Positions 1 to 7,426 of a DNA stretch of 40,050 nucleotides are shown one piece after another. This DNA is from Oscillatoriaceae cyanobacterium M33_DOE_052 (GTDB lineage: Bacteria > Cyanobacteriota > Cyanobacteriia > Cyanobacteriales > Laspinemataceae). The position numbers and the translations under genes were made by a program. The stretch is taken from the NCBI GenBank assembly GCA_015296065.1, contig DVDU01000278.1, forward strand, positions 1-40,050. Direction: 5' to 3'. The notes under the pieces were generated by a model. The model worked only from the letters and a program-made list of their open reading frames with translations. It made no database searches and was not told where the DNA came from. Position 1 is the first letter of the stretch. The number at the start of each line of letters is the position of its first letter.

Positions 1-75
1 CCCCCTCTTCCCACCCCTCCCCCTCTTCCCCATCTTCCCACCTCTCCCCGTCCCCCCGTCTCCCCGTCTCCCCTC
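1..75. repeat. C-rich low-complexity array at left edge
   Basis: Degenerate CCCCGTCTCC / CCCTCTTCCC units. They are translated in the mfd frame as a Pro/Ser/Leu-rich stretch with no stop codon. The outermost 24 bases recur as a reverse complement at the right end of the window. Confidence 0.8.
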
Positions 76-3000
76 GGGGAGTCTGTACCGACGCGGGTCA
101 GACCTACCGGTTCAGAAACCGTGTGGGGGCAAATGCAGGTACTGACGGACTTGGCATTAGAAGCCTCTGGTAAAACTATGGCCATTGTCACGACGGAGCA
201 GGCTTTGCAACCGCACCTCCCGCCACCAGCAGTTTTTACCGAGGACTGCTTGACCTTGCGCCTAGGAATGAGCCAGAACCTGGAGGCTCTGGGGGAAAGA
301 TTGACCATGCTGGGATATGAGCGGGTGTCTCTGGTGGAAAACGAGGGTCAGTGGAGCAAAAGGGGAGACATCCTCGATGTGTTTCCGGTTACATCGGAGC
401 TGCCATGTCGTCTGGAGTGGTTTGGCGATCGCCTGGAAAAAATGCGGGAATTTGACCCAGCCACCCAGCGGTCTCTAGATAAGATTGATACAGCGATCGT
501 CACCCCCACCGCCTTTTTTAGAATAGTCAAAGGAGGTGACTCCCCCCTTTCAAAGGGGGGTTGGGGGGATTCCGGAAAAGCCCCCCTTTCAAAGGGGGGT
601 AGGGGGGATGGAGAGGGGACGGGGGGACTAGGGGACCAGGGGTCGGCGTTAGCGATCGCATCCCTACTAGATTATTTACCCGCCAATACCCTCATAGCGA
701 TCGACGAGCCCACACACCTATCCCAAACCACCCATCTTCTCAGCAGAAATAGCACCAAGAATCAAGACGCCTCCCCGTCAGAGGCGCCCCTGTGGTGCCA
801 GACCTTTCCCCAGATTTACCTGCAAGAACTGCAAATCGCCACAGAGTCCCAAACCAGAATCAGGGATGGGTTGCACACCATGAATATTGCCACCAGACCG
901 GTGCCCATAGTCCCCCACCAGTTTGCCAAAGTGGCCTCATTCCTCCTCGAAGAACTGAGCCGTAAGCAAAACGTATTTTTAATTTCTGCCCAGCCATCCC
1001 GCTCAGTTTCCCTGCTCCAAGAACACGACTGCCCCGCTCAATTCGTCCCCAACCCCCAGGACTACCGAGCCATTGAAATACTCATCGGGCAAAAGACCCC
1101 AGTAGCCCTGAAATACAACGGCACCGCCGAACTAGAAGGGTTGATTTTACCCCAGTTTCGCCTAGTCATCGTCACCGACAGGGAATTTTACGGCCAGCAC
1201 GTCTTGGCCACCCCCACATATCTGCGCAAGCGCCGCCAAGCCGCTTCCAAACAGATAGATTTAAATAAAGTTAGCCCAGGGGATTACGTAGTACATCGCC
1301 ACCACGGCATCGGCCAGTTTATTAAACTGGAAAACCTGGATAACCGGGAATATTTAACCATCAAATATGCCGATGGTTTACTGCGCGTCCCAGCCGACAG
1401 GATGGGCACTCTTTCCAGGTTTCGCAGCACCACCGATAAAAAACCCGAACTGCATAAACTCAGTAGCAAAGCCTGGGAAAATACCAAGAAAAAAGTCAGG
1501 AAAGCAATTAAATCTTTAGCGGTAGATTTATTGCAACTATACGCCAAACGTTCCGAGCAAAAAGGCTATGCCCACCCGGAAGATAGCCCGTGGCAGAGGG
1601 AATTAGAAGATTCTTTTCCCTATGAACCCACCGCCGACCAGCTCAAAGCCATTCAAGACGTGAAGCGGGATTTAGAGAGCGATCGACCAATGGACCGCCT
1701 CGTAGTGGGAGATGTGGGATTTGGCAAAACCGAAGTCGCCATCCGTGCCATCTTTAAAGTCGTCACCGCAGGCAAACAAGTCGCCCTCCTCGCACCCACC
1801 ACCATCCTCACCCAACAGCATTACCACACCATCAAAGAGCGGTTTGCCCCCTACCCCATCAACGTCGCTCTGCTCAACCGGTTTCGCTCTGCCAGCGAAC
1901 GCACCCAAATTTTAAAAAAACTGCAAACCGGAGAGATCGACGTAGTAGTAGGCACCCAGGCCCTCTTGGGTTCATCCGTGCGGTTTCGCGATTTAGGACT
2001 GCTGGTGGTCGATGAAGAACAGCGCTTCGGCGTCAACCAAAAGGAAAAAATCAAATCCCTGAAAACCCAGCTAGACGTGCTGACTCTCAGCGCCACCCCC
2101 ATCCCCCGGACTTTGTATATGGCCATATCTGGAGTGCGGGAGATGAGTTCCATTATCACCCCACCCCCCGGACGGCGACCCATTCAAACCCACCTCGCTC
2201 CCTACAACCAGGAAATGGTGCGGATGGCCATTCGCCACGAGTTGGAGCGGGGAGGACAGGTGTTCTATGTGCTACCCCGCATTGAAGGTATTGAGGAGGT
2301 AGCGGCAAAACTGCGCGAGTTAGTGCCATCCGCTCGCATCGCCGTGGCTCACGGACAAATGGACCCAGCGGAATTAGAATCAATTATGCTCGGGGTTGGC
2401 GCTGGCGAAGTGGATATCCTGTTGAGTACCACGATTATTGAATCGGGCCTAGATATCCCCCGCGTCAACACCATCTTAATCGAGGATGCGCATAAGTTTG
2501 GGTTAGCCCAACTGTATCAGCTCCGGGGGCGGGTGGGGCGCGCAGGTATTCAGGCTCACGCCTGGATGTTTTACCCCCAAGGGAGTGATGGTGTGGTCAG
2601 CCTCACGGATGCAGCGCGCTCCCGCCTGCGGGCAATTCAGGAATTTACCCAGTTGGGGTCAGGCTATCAACTGGCGATGCGGGATATGGAAATTCGCGGC
2701 GTGGGGAATATTTTAGGGGCGGAACAGTCGGGTCAGATGGATGCGATCGGCTTTGACCTCTATGTGGAAATGCTCACCGAAGCCATTAATGAAATTCGCG
2801 GTCAGGAAATCCCCCAAGTGGATGACACCCAAATCGATTTGCGCCTGACGGCTTTTATTCCTGCCGATTATATTCCCGATTTAGACCAAAAGATGAGCGC
2901 TTATCGGGCAGTGGCTGTGGCGGAGACCGAGGCAGAATTAAATCAAATTGCCGCCGAGTGGAGCGATCGCTACGGCCCAATTCCCACCAGCACCCAGCAA

Positions 3001-3258
3001 CTCCTCAGCGTTGTTCGTCTCAAGCAAATCGCCAAAAAACTGGGATTCGATCGCATCACGCCAGAAGGGCAGCATATCATCTTAGGAACCCCAATGGAAG
3101 AGCCCGCCTGGAAACTACTCAGCGCCAACCTACCCCCCACCTTGCAACCAAAATTCATCTACACCAAAGGCAAAGTCACCATCCGAGGCTGGGGCGTCCT
3201 TACTCCATCTCAACAGCTAGAATACCTCATCGATGCCCTCAGTAAGATGGTGAATTGA
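1..3258 (+). CDS. mfd: Transcription-repair coupling factor Mfd, 5'-truncated at window edge
   Basis: Mfd is the ATP-dependent translocase that removes RNA polymerase stalled at DNA lesions and recruits UvrA. Recognisable homology starts at about base 121 (WGQMQVL), which in family members lies roughly 100 residues from the N-terminus. Numbering from the GTG at 121: the RNA polymerase-interacting CarD-like domain is at about 380-440 ([14 protein letters not shown]), Walker [10 protein letters not shown] starts at 530, DEEQ at 631, and [10 protein letters not shown], the second helicase lobe and the TRCF C-terminal domain follow. The frame is open from base 1 through a proline-rich low-complexity tract, so no true start is visible and GTG 121 is probably only the first available start codon. 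A second non-homologous, repeat-derived stretch lies at bases 523-645. The stop is TGA inside a TTGATAA heptamer array. The family call is certain; whether the gene is intact upstream cannot be told. Confidence 0.95.
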   Translation, partial: PPLPTPPPLPHLPTSPRPPVSPSPLGESVPTRVRPTGSETVWGQMQVLTDLALEASGKTMAIVTTEQALQPHLPPPAVFTEDCLTLRLGMSQNLEALGERLTMLGYERVSLVENEGQWSKRGDILDVFPVTSELPCRLEWFGDRLEKMREFDPATQRSLDKIDTAIVTPTAFFRIVKGGDSPLSKGGWGDSGKAPLSKGGRGDGEGTGGLGDQGSALAIASLLDYLPANTLIAIDEPTHLSQTTHLLSRNSTKNQDASPSEAPLWCQTFPQIYLQELQIATESQTRIRDGLHTMNIATRPVPIVPHQFAKVASFLLEELSRKQNVFLISAQPSRSVSLLQEHDCPAQFVPNPQDYRAIEILIGQKTPVALKYNGTAELEGLILPQFRLVIVTDREFYGQHVLATPTYLRKRRQAASKQIDLNKVSPGDYVVHRHHGIGQFIKLENLDNREYLTIKYADGLLRVPADRMGTLSRFRSTTDKKPELHKLSSKAWENTKKKVRKAIKSLAVDLLQLYAKRSEQKGYAHPEDSPWQRELEDSFPYEPTADQLKAIQDVKRDLESDRPMDRLVVGDVGFGKTEVAIRAIFKVVTAGKQVALLAPTTILTQQHYHTIKERFAPYPINVALLNRFRSASERTQILKKLQTGEIDVVVGTQALLGSSVRFRDLGLLVVDEEQRFGVNQKEKIKSLKTQLDVLTLSATPIPRTLYMAISGVREMSSIITPPPGRRPIQTHLAPYNQEMVRMAIRHELERGGQVFYVLPRIEGIEEVAAKLRELVPSARIAVAHGQMDPAELESIMLGVGAGEVDILLSTTIIESGLDIPRVNTILIEDAHKFGLAQLYQLRGRVGRAGIQAHAWMFYPQGSDGVVSLTDAARSRLRAIQEFTQLGSGYQLAMRDMEIRGVGNILGAEQSGQMDAIGFDLYVEMLTEAINEIRGQEIPQVDDTQIDLRLTAFIPADYIPDLDQKMSAYRAVAVAETEAELNQIAAEWSDRYGPIPTSTQQLLSVVRLKQIAKKLGFDRITPEGQHIILGTPMEEPAWKLLSANLPPTLQPKFIYTKGKVTIRGWGVLTPSQQLEYLIDALSKMVN
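529..645. repeat. Paired palindromic repeats inserted in frame in mfd
   Basis: Two copies of the palindrome CCCCCCTTTCAAAGGGGGG at 542-560 and 581-599, each followed by TNGGGGGGAT, then a G-rich tail (GGGGACGGGGGGAC). In the mfd frame they encode [10 protein letters not shown] and [10 protein letters not shown]. Just upstream is AAAGGAGGTGA (529-539), a near-perfect anti-Shine-Dalgarno match inside the coding sequence. The unit resembles dispersed cyanobacterial palindromes and does not match the Mfd family. Confidence 0.85.
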
Positions 3259-3452
3259 TAATTGATAATTGATAATTGATAATTGATAATTGATAATTGA
3301 TAATTGATAATTGGATAGGGTGGGCAATCCTTAATTTAATTCATGTGAATTTAGCCAATTACCGTGAATTATCAATTGCCTGCTCAATCTGATTCATGTG
3401 AATGCAATTAAACAGTATCAATTATCAATTATCAATTGTTAATTATCAATTG
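3252..3452. repeat. AT heptamer arrays between convergent mfd and psaK
   Basis: A forward array of about eight TTGATAA/AATTGAT heptamers runs at 3252-3315, and a reverse-complement array (ATCAATT units) runs at 3416-3452, with a single unit near 3368. The two arms can pair into a long AT hairpin between the convergent 3' ends. The mfd stop codon lies in the first unit and is followed in frame by TAA. Confidence 0.85.
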
Positions 3453-3455
3453 TCC

Positions 3456-3716
3456 CTACAGAGCGCCCAAGTTGGCCAGTCCCAAAATCACTCCAGCGCC
3501 TAAGATATGGCCGAAGCAAGTAGTCCCGATGACTGCGGGCAAGCCAAAACCGCCGAAAAGACTGGCAGAGGGCATAGCCGGACCAGCACTGGGATATTTA
3601 ATCGTAAATTTGCCGAAAGCAATGGCAATGATATTGCAAACAATCATCACCGCCGCGACTTTCGGATCCCATGCCAGGGTAGTCGGTACGGCGGCTAATA
3701 CAGTTGAGTAAAGCAA
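3456..3716 (-). CDS. psaK: Photosystem I reaction centre subunit PsaK
   Basis: PsaK is a two-helix membrane subunit at the edge of photosystem I. The 86-residue length and the sequence fit the family: a first hydrophobic helix (VAAVMIVCNIIAIAFGKF), the conserved loop TIKYPSAGPAMP, LFGGFGLP, and a second helix ending GHILGAGVILGLANLG. The start is TTG at 3716, preceded by a strong ribosome site, AAGGAG at 3725-3730 with an 8-base spacer; no in-frame ATG fits the family N-terminus. It is convergent with mfd, with only heptamer repeats between them. The upstream leader contains a 6-bp hairpin. The use of TTG for an abundant photosystem protein is unusual but well supported by the ribosome site. 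Confidence 0.95.
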   Translation of the reverse strand: MLYSTVLAAVPTTLAWDPKVAAVMIVCNIIAIAFGKFTIKYPSAGPAMPSASLFGGFGLPAVIGTTCFGHILGAGVILGLANLGAL

Positions 3717-3909
3717 TTTAGTATCTCCTTAAGTGTTTTCGTGCAGAAGCTGATCACTTCGGCTTCCTCGATCTTCCGCCCTCTCCCCATCAGGTTGAGG
3801 CCAAACGTCCCCGCCAGCGTCTCCGCTGGGGGCTAGGCTTCCGCCCCGGACTTTATGAAGATCTTTTTAGCAAAGAATTAGAATTTAAGCCTTGTTTGTA
3901 GCAAAACTT

Positions 3910-3980
3910 AACAATTGATAATTGATAATTGATAATTGATAATTGATAATTGATAATTGATAATTGATGATTGATGATTA
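3910..3980. repeat. TTGATAA heptamer array
   Basis: About nine head-to-tail AATTGAT units, degenerating at the end to TTGATGA. Intergenic, between psaK and the RTX gene. Confidence 0.85.
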
Positions 3981-4063
3981 TTTCTCCCCGTCTCCCCGTC
4001 TAGAAAGTCTCCCTACCAAACGCCTATGACCCCTCCTTATGCTGAACTACAGATTAGTAATGG

Positions 4064-4083
4064 ATTCCCGCCTTCGCGGGAAT
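4064..4083. repeat. Palindrome ATTCCC-N8-GGGAAT
   Basis: A perfect 8-bp stem with loop CTTC, followed by GACAT. It has the form of the dispersed REP-like palindromes known in many bacteria; GGGAATGACAT is repeated just downstream. Confidence 0.7.
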
Positions 4084-4121
4084 GACATATGCGCATGCGG
4101 GGGGGGGAATGACATTCAGCG

Positions 4122-4232
4122 TCTCCCCGTCTCCGAGTCACCCCGTCCCCCCGTCCCCCCGTCCCCCCGTCACCAGGTCGGTGAGCGAAGCCGAACCGCC
4201 GTCACCCCGTCCCCCCGTCACCCCGTCCCCTT
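4122..4232. repeat. C-rich CCCCGTC array with GTGAGCGAAGCC core
   Basis: Tandem CCCCCGTC/CACCCCGT units surround one copy (4176-4199) of a 24-bp word containing GTGAGCGAAGCCGAACC. The word can fold as GGTCGG/CCGAACC with one bulge. Identical copies lie inside tpsA1 (11523-11546) and upstream of pyrC (38333-38356). Confidence 0.85.
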
Positions 4233-4241
4233 GCCCTCCTT

Positions 4242-5072
4242 CTAACCCAGGGAGAGCAAGTCTGGGGGGGCAGCTTGGAAATTGCCAGTCATGTCAGCGG
4301 CGGTGACATTGACGGCAAAACCCAGCTCCGCACCGGTGCTAGCAACCACAATAGATGTACCGGTGATGACATTATTGCCATCGGGGTCGATATCCACACC
4401 TAAAAGCTGCTGCGCTGCCATTCTAAAGACTTGGGGGGTGAGGAATTCTGGCGGAATCTCAAGATCTCCAGGTAAGGGGAAGATGTTAATCAGGTCAGAA
4501 ATTGATAAATTCTTTTCCTGGAAGGTTAAATCGGCTTCGGTGAGACCGCCAGTGAGGATAATCTTATCTCCCTCGGCGGCGCGGAAATCCAGCAGTGCAT
4601 CACCACCGATCGAATCGATGGCATCACTCCTGAGTACGAACCAATCAGCTCCGGCGTTTCCCGTCAACCCGTCGAAACCCAAATCGCCGATTAACAAGTC
4701 GTTACCTTCGCCACCTAAGAGGAGGTCCGCATCCTGACCGCCGCGCACCGTATCATTGCCAGCACCACCGATGACGAAATCCTCACCCTTGTTGCCGTTG
4801 AGGATATCGCTACCATCTTCGCCATTCACCAGGTCGCTGTCTCTACCCCCCCGGAGGTAATCGTCCCCAAAAGCGCCATAGAGGGAGTCACCGCCTTGGT
4901 TGCCGTTGATGTTGTCGGCGGCGGTGGAACCAAATATGTTATCGTCACCTTCGAGGGCGCGCACGCCTTGGGGGGCAGAGGCGATCGTCCCTCGCTCCGG
5001 TGCTGTTTCGATCGTCAGAGTGTCATCGCCAGCAGTAAAATCGTAAAATCCATCGGTAGTTAATCCTGCCAT
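4242..5072 (-). CDS. RTX-like calcium-binding protein (hemolysin-type repeats)
   Basis: A 276-residue acidic protein with glycine/aspartate nonapeptide repeats of the form GGxGxDxLx from about residue 38 to 150 (for example GGAGNDTVRGGQDADLLLGG). These bind calcium and fold as a parallel beta-roll in this family. A predicted WFVLRSDA segment and a C-terminal domain ending AAPPDLLSLG follow. No signal peptide is seen; RTX proteins usually leave by type I secretion through a C-terminal signal, but no ABC transporter or membrane fusion protein is in the window. ATG 5072 is supported by AGGAG ten bases upstream. The gene is divergent from the two-partner secretion locus. Its substrate and role are unknown; surface attachment or matrix is a guess. 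Confidence 0.85.
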   Translation of the reverse strand: MAGLTTDGFYDFTAGDDTLTIETAPERGTIASAPQGVRALEGDDNIFGSTAADNINGNQGGDSLYGAFGDDYLRGGRDSDLVNGEDGSDILNGNKGEDFVIGGAGNDTVRGGQDADLLLGGEGNDLLIGDLGFDGLTGNAGADWFVLRSDAIDSIGGDALLDFRAAEGDKIILTGGLTEADLTFQEKNLSISDLINIFPLPGDLEIPPEFLTPQVFRMAAQQLLGVDIDPDGNNVITGTSIVVASTGAELGFAVNVTAADMTGNFQAAPPDLLSLG

Positions 5073-5564
5073 TGGTATGGAACTCCTATTTTAGGTGAGT
5101 AGATCCGAGAAACCGGCGGTAGGGGTTGTGGTAGCCAAAAGCTTTACATTCATTGCCCTACATTCATAGCGCCCCAGTTTCTGAAGCGGGTGGTCTTGGC
5201 TATGCTGGCGCCCCACCGGGGCGACGCCCCCGAAAACCATGTGATATGATATCTGCGATCGCGACCGCGTTGGGCGCATCGTTCTCGTTACCCTACAGGG
5301 GGCGCAGATCCGGGCAAATCTAATTTTGGCGCCCCTATGGGGCGACAGGGCGATGCAATCTGTTGTCAAAAAAATCCCGGCTTGAAATATATTATATATC
5401 CTCAATTCTCCTTTATCCCCGCTGGCAGGGCAAGGCATCGATAATACATAGGAGAACCGAAAAATCTTAATCAAGCCGTTTGATGCCGGGATGCTTCGCC
5501 CTTACATAAAAAACCGCCCTCACCCAGTGACGAATAAATTTTTTACGACACAAAATTAGGCTAT
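5073..5564. other. Divergent intergenic region, RTX gene / tpsB
   Basis: No gene seen. It contains two copies of a 20-bp palindromic word TGGCGCCCCNNNGGGGCGAC at 5206-5225 and 5327-5346, a HIP1 octamer at about 5257, and an AT-rich tract with TTGTCA (5363) and TATATT (5388) at a 19-base spacing, which could be part of a plus-strand promoter but is weak evidence. Confidence 0.6.
5206..5346. repeat. Two copies of palindrome TGGCGCCCC-N3-GGGGCGAC
   Basis: Copies at 5206-5225 (loop ACC) and 5327-5346 (loop TAT). The arms are identical and the loop varies, so the stem rather than the sequence of the loop is kept. Confidence 0.8.
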
Positions 5565-7343
5565 ATGCAGTTTCCGCAATTGCCATTGACAAATATTACC
5601 AGCAAGTCCCCCCAGAGATGCGCCAGCCAAACATCGCCCCAGAGATGCGCCAAAATTAGATATATAGAGCATCTTGCCTGGAGCATCTGGCTGCTTTTGT
5701 GCCTCATGCCACCAGCCACAGCGCAAATGATGCCTCCTGGTGACAATAATTCTGGCAGCCAAGAAACGGAAGTTACCCCAGAGGAGACGAACATAAATGT
5801 CACCCCAGAGGGAGTGGAAAACAACCCCCTAGACCGCTTCACCGTAGAAAGGTTTGAGTTTGAAGGTAACACCGCATTTTCGGCAGAAAGACTGAGCCAA
5901 GAAATCGCAGAATTTACCAATATACCCATAACTTTTGCAGAATTGCTGCAAGCAGAAGCCAAAATCAGCAAACTTTATACTGATAATGGATATGTGAACT
6001 CTGGCGCGGCGATTCCGGCTCAAACCATCAGCAACGGCACCGTAAAAGTGCAAGTGATAGAAGGTGGACTTGAGGATATTAAAGTTTTTGTTAACGGTCG
6101 GCTGAGTTCTAACTACATCCGCAGCCGGTTGAGCCGAGGCACTAGGGCACCGTTGAATCAAAACCGCCTCTTAGAAGCGATGCAGCTATTGGTACTTGAC
6201 CCCCGAATTGAAAATATATCTGGGGAATTGTCGGCGGGAGCTAGACCAGAGAGGAGCTTGCTGGAAGTGCGGGTGGAGGAGGCAGACTCGTTTACTACGG
6301 AGTTATTTGCTGATAATGGGAGGTCGCCTAGTGTGGGGAGCGTCCGGCGGGGGGTACGGATCAGCCACGATAATTTATTGGGTGTTGGGGATAGCTTGAG
6401 CGCTAGCTACACGAACACCGAAGGCAGCAACGCCTATGATTTCAGCTATACTTTGCCGGTGAATGGGCGCAATGGCGCGGTGAGTCTGTCTGGTGGGACA
6501 ACAAAGACGGAAGTAATTGAGCCGCCGTTCGACAGAGTGGATATTTTGGGGGACTCGGTTTATTATGAATTGAGCTTGCGTCAGCCGGTGATTGAAACTC
6601 CTACTAGGTCTTTGACGTTGGGGTTAGCGGCAGCTCGTCAGCAGAGTAAAACTTCACTGCTGGGGGTTGATTTTCCCTTATCTCCTGGTAGCGATGAAGA
6701 TGGGGAAACTCGGGTATCGGCGTTGCGTTTTTTCCAGGAGTGGACATCGCGAACAGCCACATCAGTGTTTGCTGCCCGATCGCAGTTCAGCCTCGGTACT
6801 GGCTGGTTTGATGCTACGGTGAATTCTCAACCCCCCGATGGCCGCTTTTTCTCCTGGCGGGGACAAGCTCAATACGTCCGCCGCCTGCCGATTAACAGCT
6901 TGCTGGTGGTTAGAACTGACGCCCAATTTGCCCCCAGAACCCTGGTGCCTTTGGAGCAATTTGGCTTGGGGGGGTTCCGTAGCGTTCGGGGCTACCGCCA
7001 AGATACTCTCCTCACGGATAATGGTATCTTGACTTCCGCCGAATGGCGCGTACCGGTTTTGCAGTTAGGGGATTCCTCTGCCCCCCCTGGAAGGGGGGGG
7101 GCGGTCCAAGGTTTAGTGCAACTGGTTCCCTTTATCGATTTTGGCATCGCTTGGAACAGTGGCACTACCCCAGACCCAGAGTCTAACAAATTGCTGGGAG
7201 CTGGTTTAGGTTTGCAGATGTCCTGGGGAGATTTGCTCGATGCTCGGATTGAATGGGGGGTGCCTCTGATTGATGTAGAATCGAGCGATCGTACCTGGCA
7301 AGAAAACGGCATCTACTTTTCTGTCAACTTCCGCCCCTTCTAA
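5565..7343 (+). CDS. TpsB outer-membrane transporter of two-partner secretion (ShlB/FhaC/HecB family)
   Basis: A 592-residue Omp85-superfamily pore that exports TpsA exoproteins across the outer membrane. Seen: a hydrophobic signal segment at about 36-52 (WSIWLLLCLMPPATAQ); a Pro/Glu-rich linker; a POTRA domain from about 91 (FTVERFEFEGNTAF ... GYVNSGAAIP ... VIEGGLEDI); a second POTRA-like stretch (IRSRLSRGTRAPLNQNRLLEA); then the 16-strand barrel with the family VRGY motif at residue 474 and a C-terminal strand ending in aromatic F (YFSVNFRPF). The N-terminal 35 residues before the signal contain a duplicated repeat translated twice as SPQRCA, so the true start may lie elsewhere. Another palindrome, CCCCCC-TGGAA-GGGGGG at 7082-7098, sits in frame before the last strands. 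It is the first gene of the TPS locus, 83 bp before tpsA1. Confidence 0.92.
   Translation: MQFPQLPLTNITSKSPQRCASQTSPQRCAKIRYIEHLAWSIWLLLCLMPPATAQMMPPGDNNSGSQETEVTPEETNINVTPEGVENNPLDRFTVERFEFEGNTAFSAERLSQEIAEFTNIPITFAELLQAEAKISKLYTDNGYVNSGAAIPAQTISNGTVKVQVIEGGLEDIKVFVNGRLSSNYIRSRLSRGTRAPLNQNRLLEAMQLLVLDPRIENISGELSAGARPERSLLEVRVEEADSFTTELFADNGRSPSVGSVRRGVRISHDNLLGVGDSLSASYTNTEGSNAYDFSYTLPVNGRNGAVSLSGGTTKTEVIEPPFDRVDILGDSVYYELSLRQPVIETPTRSLTLGLAAARQQSKTSLLGVDFPLSPGSDEDGETRVSALRFFQEWTSRTATSVFAARSQFSLGTGWFDATVNSQPPDGRFFSWRGQAQYVRRLPINSLLVVRTDAQFAPRTLVPLEQFGLGGFRSVRGYRQDTLLTDNGILTSAEWRVPVLQLGDSSAPPGRGGAVQGLVQLVPFIDFGIAWNSGTTPDPESNKLLGAGLGLQMSWGDLLDARIEWGVPLIDVESSDRTWQENGIYFSVNFRPF
5610..5652. repeat. 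Direct repeat CCCCAGAGATGCGCCA in tpsB 5' end
   Basis: Two identical 16-bp copies at 5610-5625 and 5637-5652, a 27-base (nine-codon) period, so the reading frame is kept. They encode SPQRCA twice, ahead of the signal peptide. Confidence 0.85.
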
Positions 7344-7426
7344 GGGAGACTCGGAGATGGGGAGGGGTGGGAGGATGGGGAACAGAGCAATTAAGCTAAA
7401 TTAGTGGCAGTCGTTCGGGTGACGCC

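Larger units (their letters stand above)
3717..4241. other. Intergenic region upstream of psaK and downstream of the RTX gene
   Basis: No gene seen. It holds, in order: the psaK leader with hairpin CCAGCG-TCTC-CGCTGG at 3814-3829; an AT heptamer array (3910-3980); a hairpin ATTCCCGC-CTTC-GCGGGAAT at 4064-4083, followed by a second GGGAATGACAT at about 4100; and a C-rich array with a 24-bp palindromic core (4122-4232). Short open frames here are translated repeats only. Confidence 0.75.

Noticed and set aside
75-125. Possible tRNA fragment near GGTTCAGAAACC
   Set aside because: No cloverleaf or anticodon arm can be built, and the region reads in frame into mfd.
1284-2383. Minus-strand frames inside mfd
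   Set aside because: Fully contained in a strongly conserved gene on the other strand.
3252-3315. Possible CRISPR or direct-repeat array
   Set aside because: The unit is only seven bases with no spacers; it is a tandem heptamer repeat.
4039-4306. Two overlapping plus-strand frames of 68 and 74 codons
   Set aside because: They are translations of the ATTCCCGC palindrome and the C-rich array, and they overlap the RTX gene end; no family resemblance.
4282-4737. 151-codon frame antisense to the RTX gene
   Set aside because: Open because of the GGxGxD codon bias on the other strand; the RTX repeats on the minus strand are unmistakable.
5091-5474. 127-codon minus-strand frame in the RTX/tpsB gap
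   Set aside because: Covers the two palindromes and AT-rich DNA; composition and sequence look non-coding.
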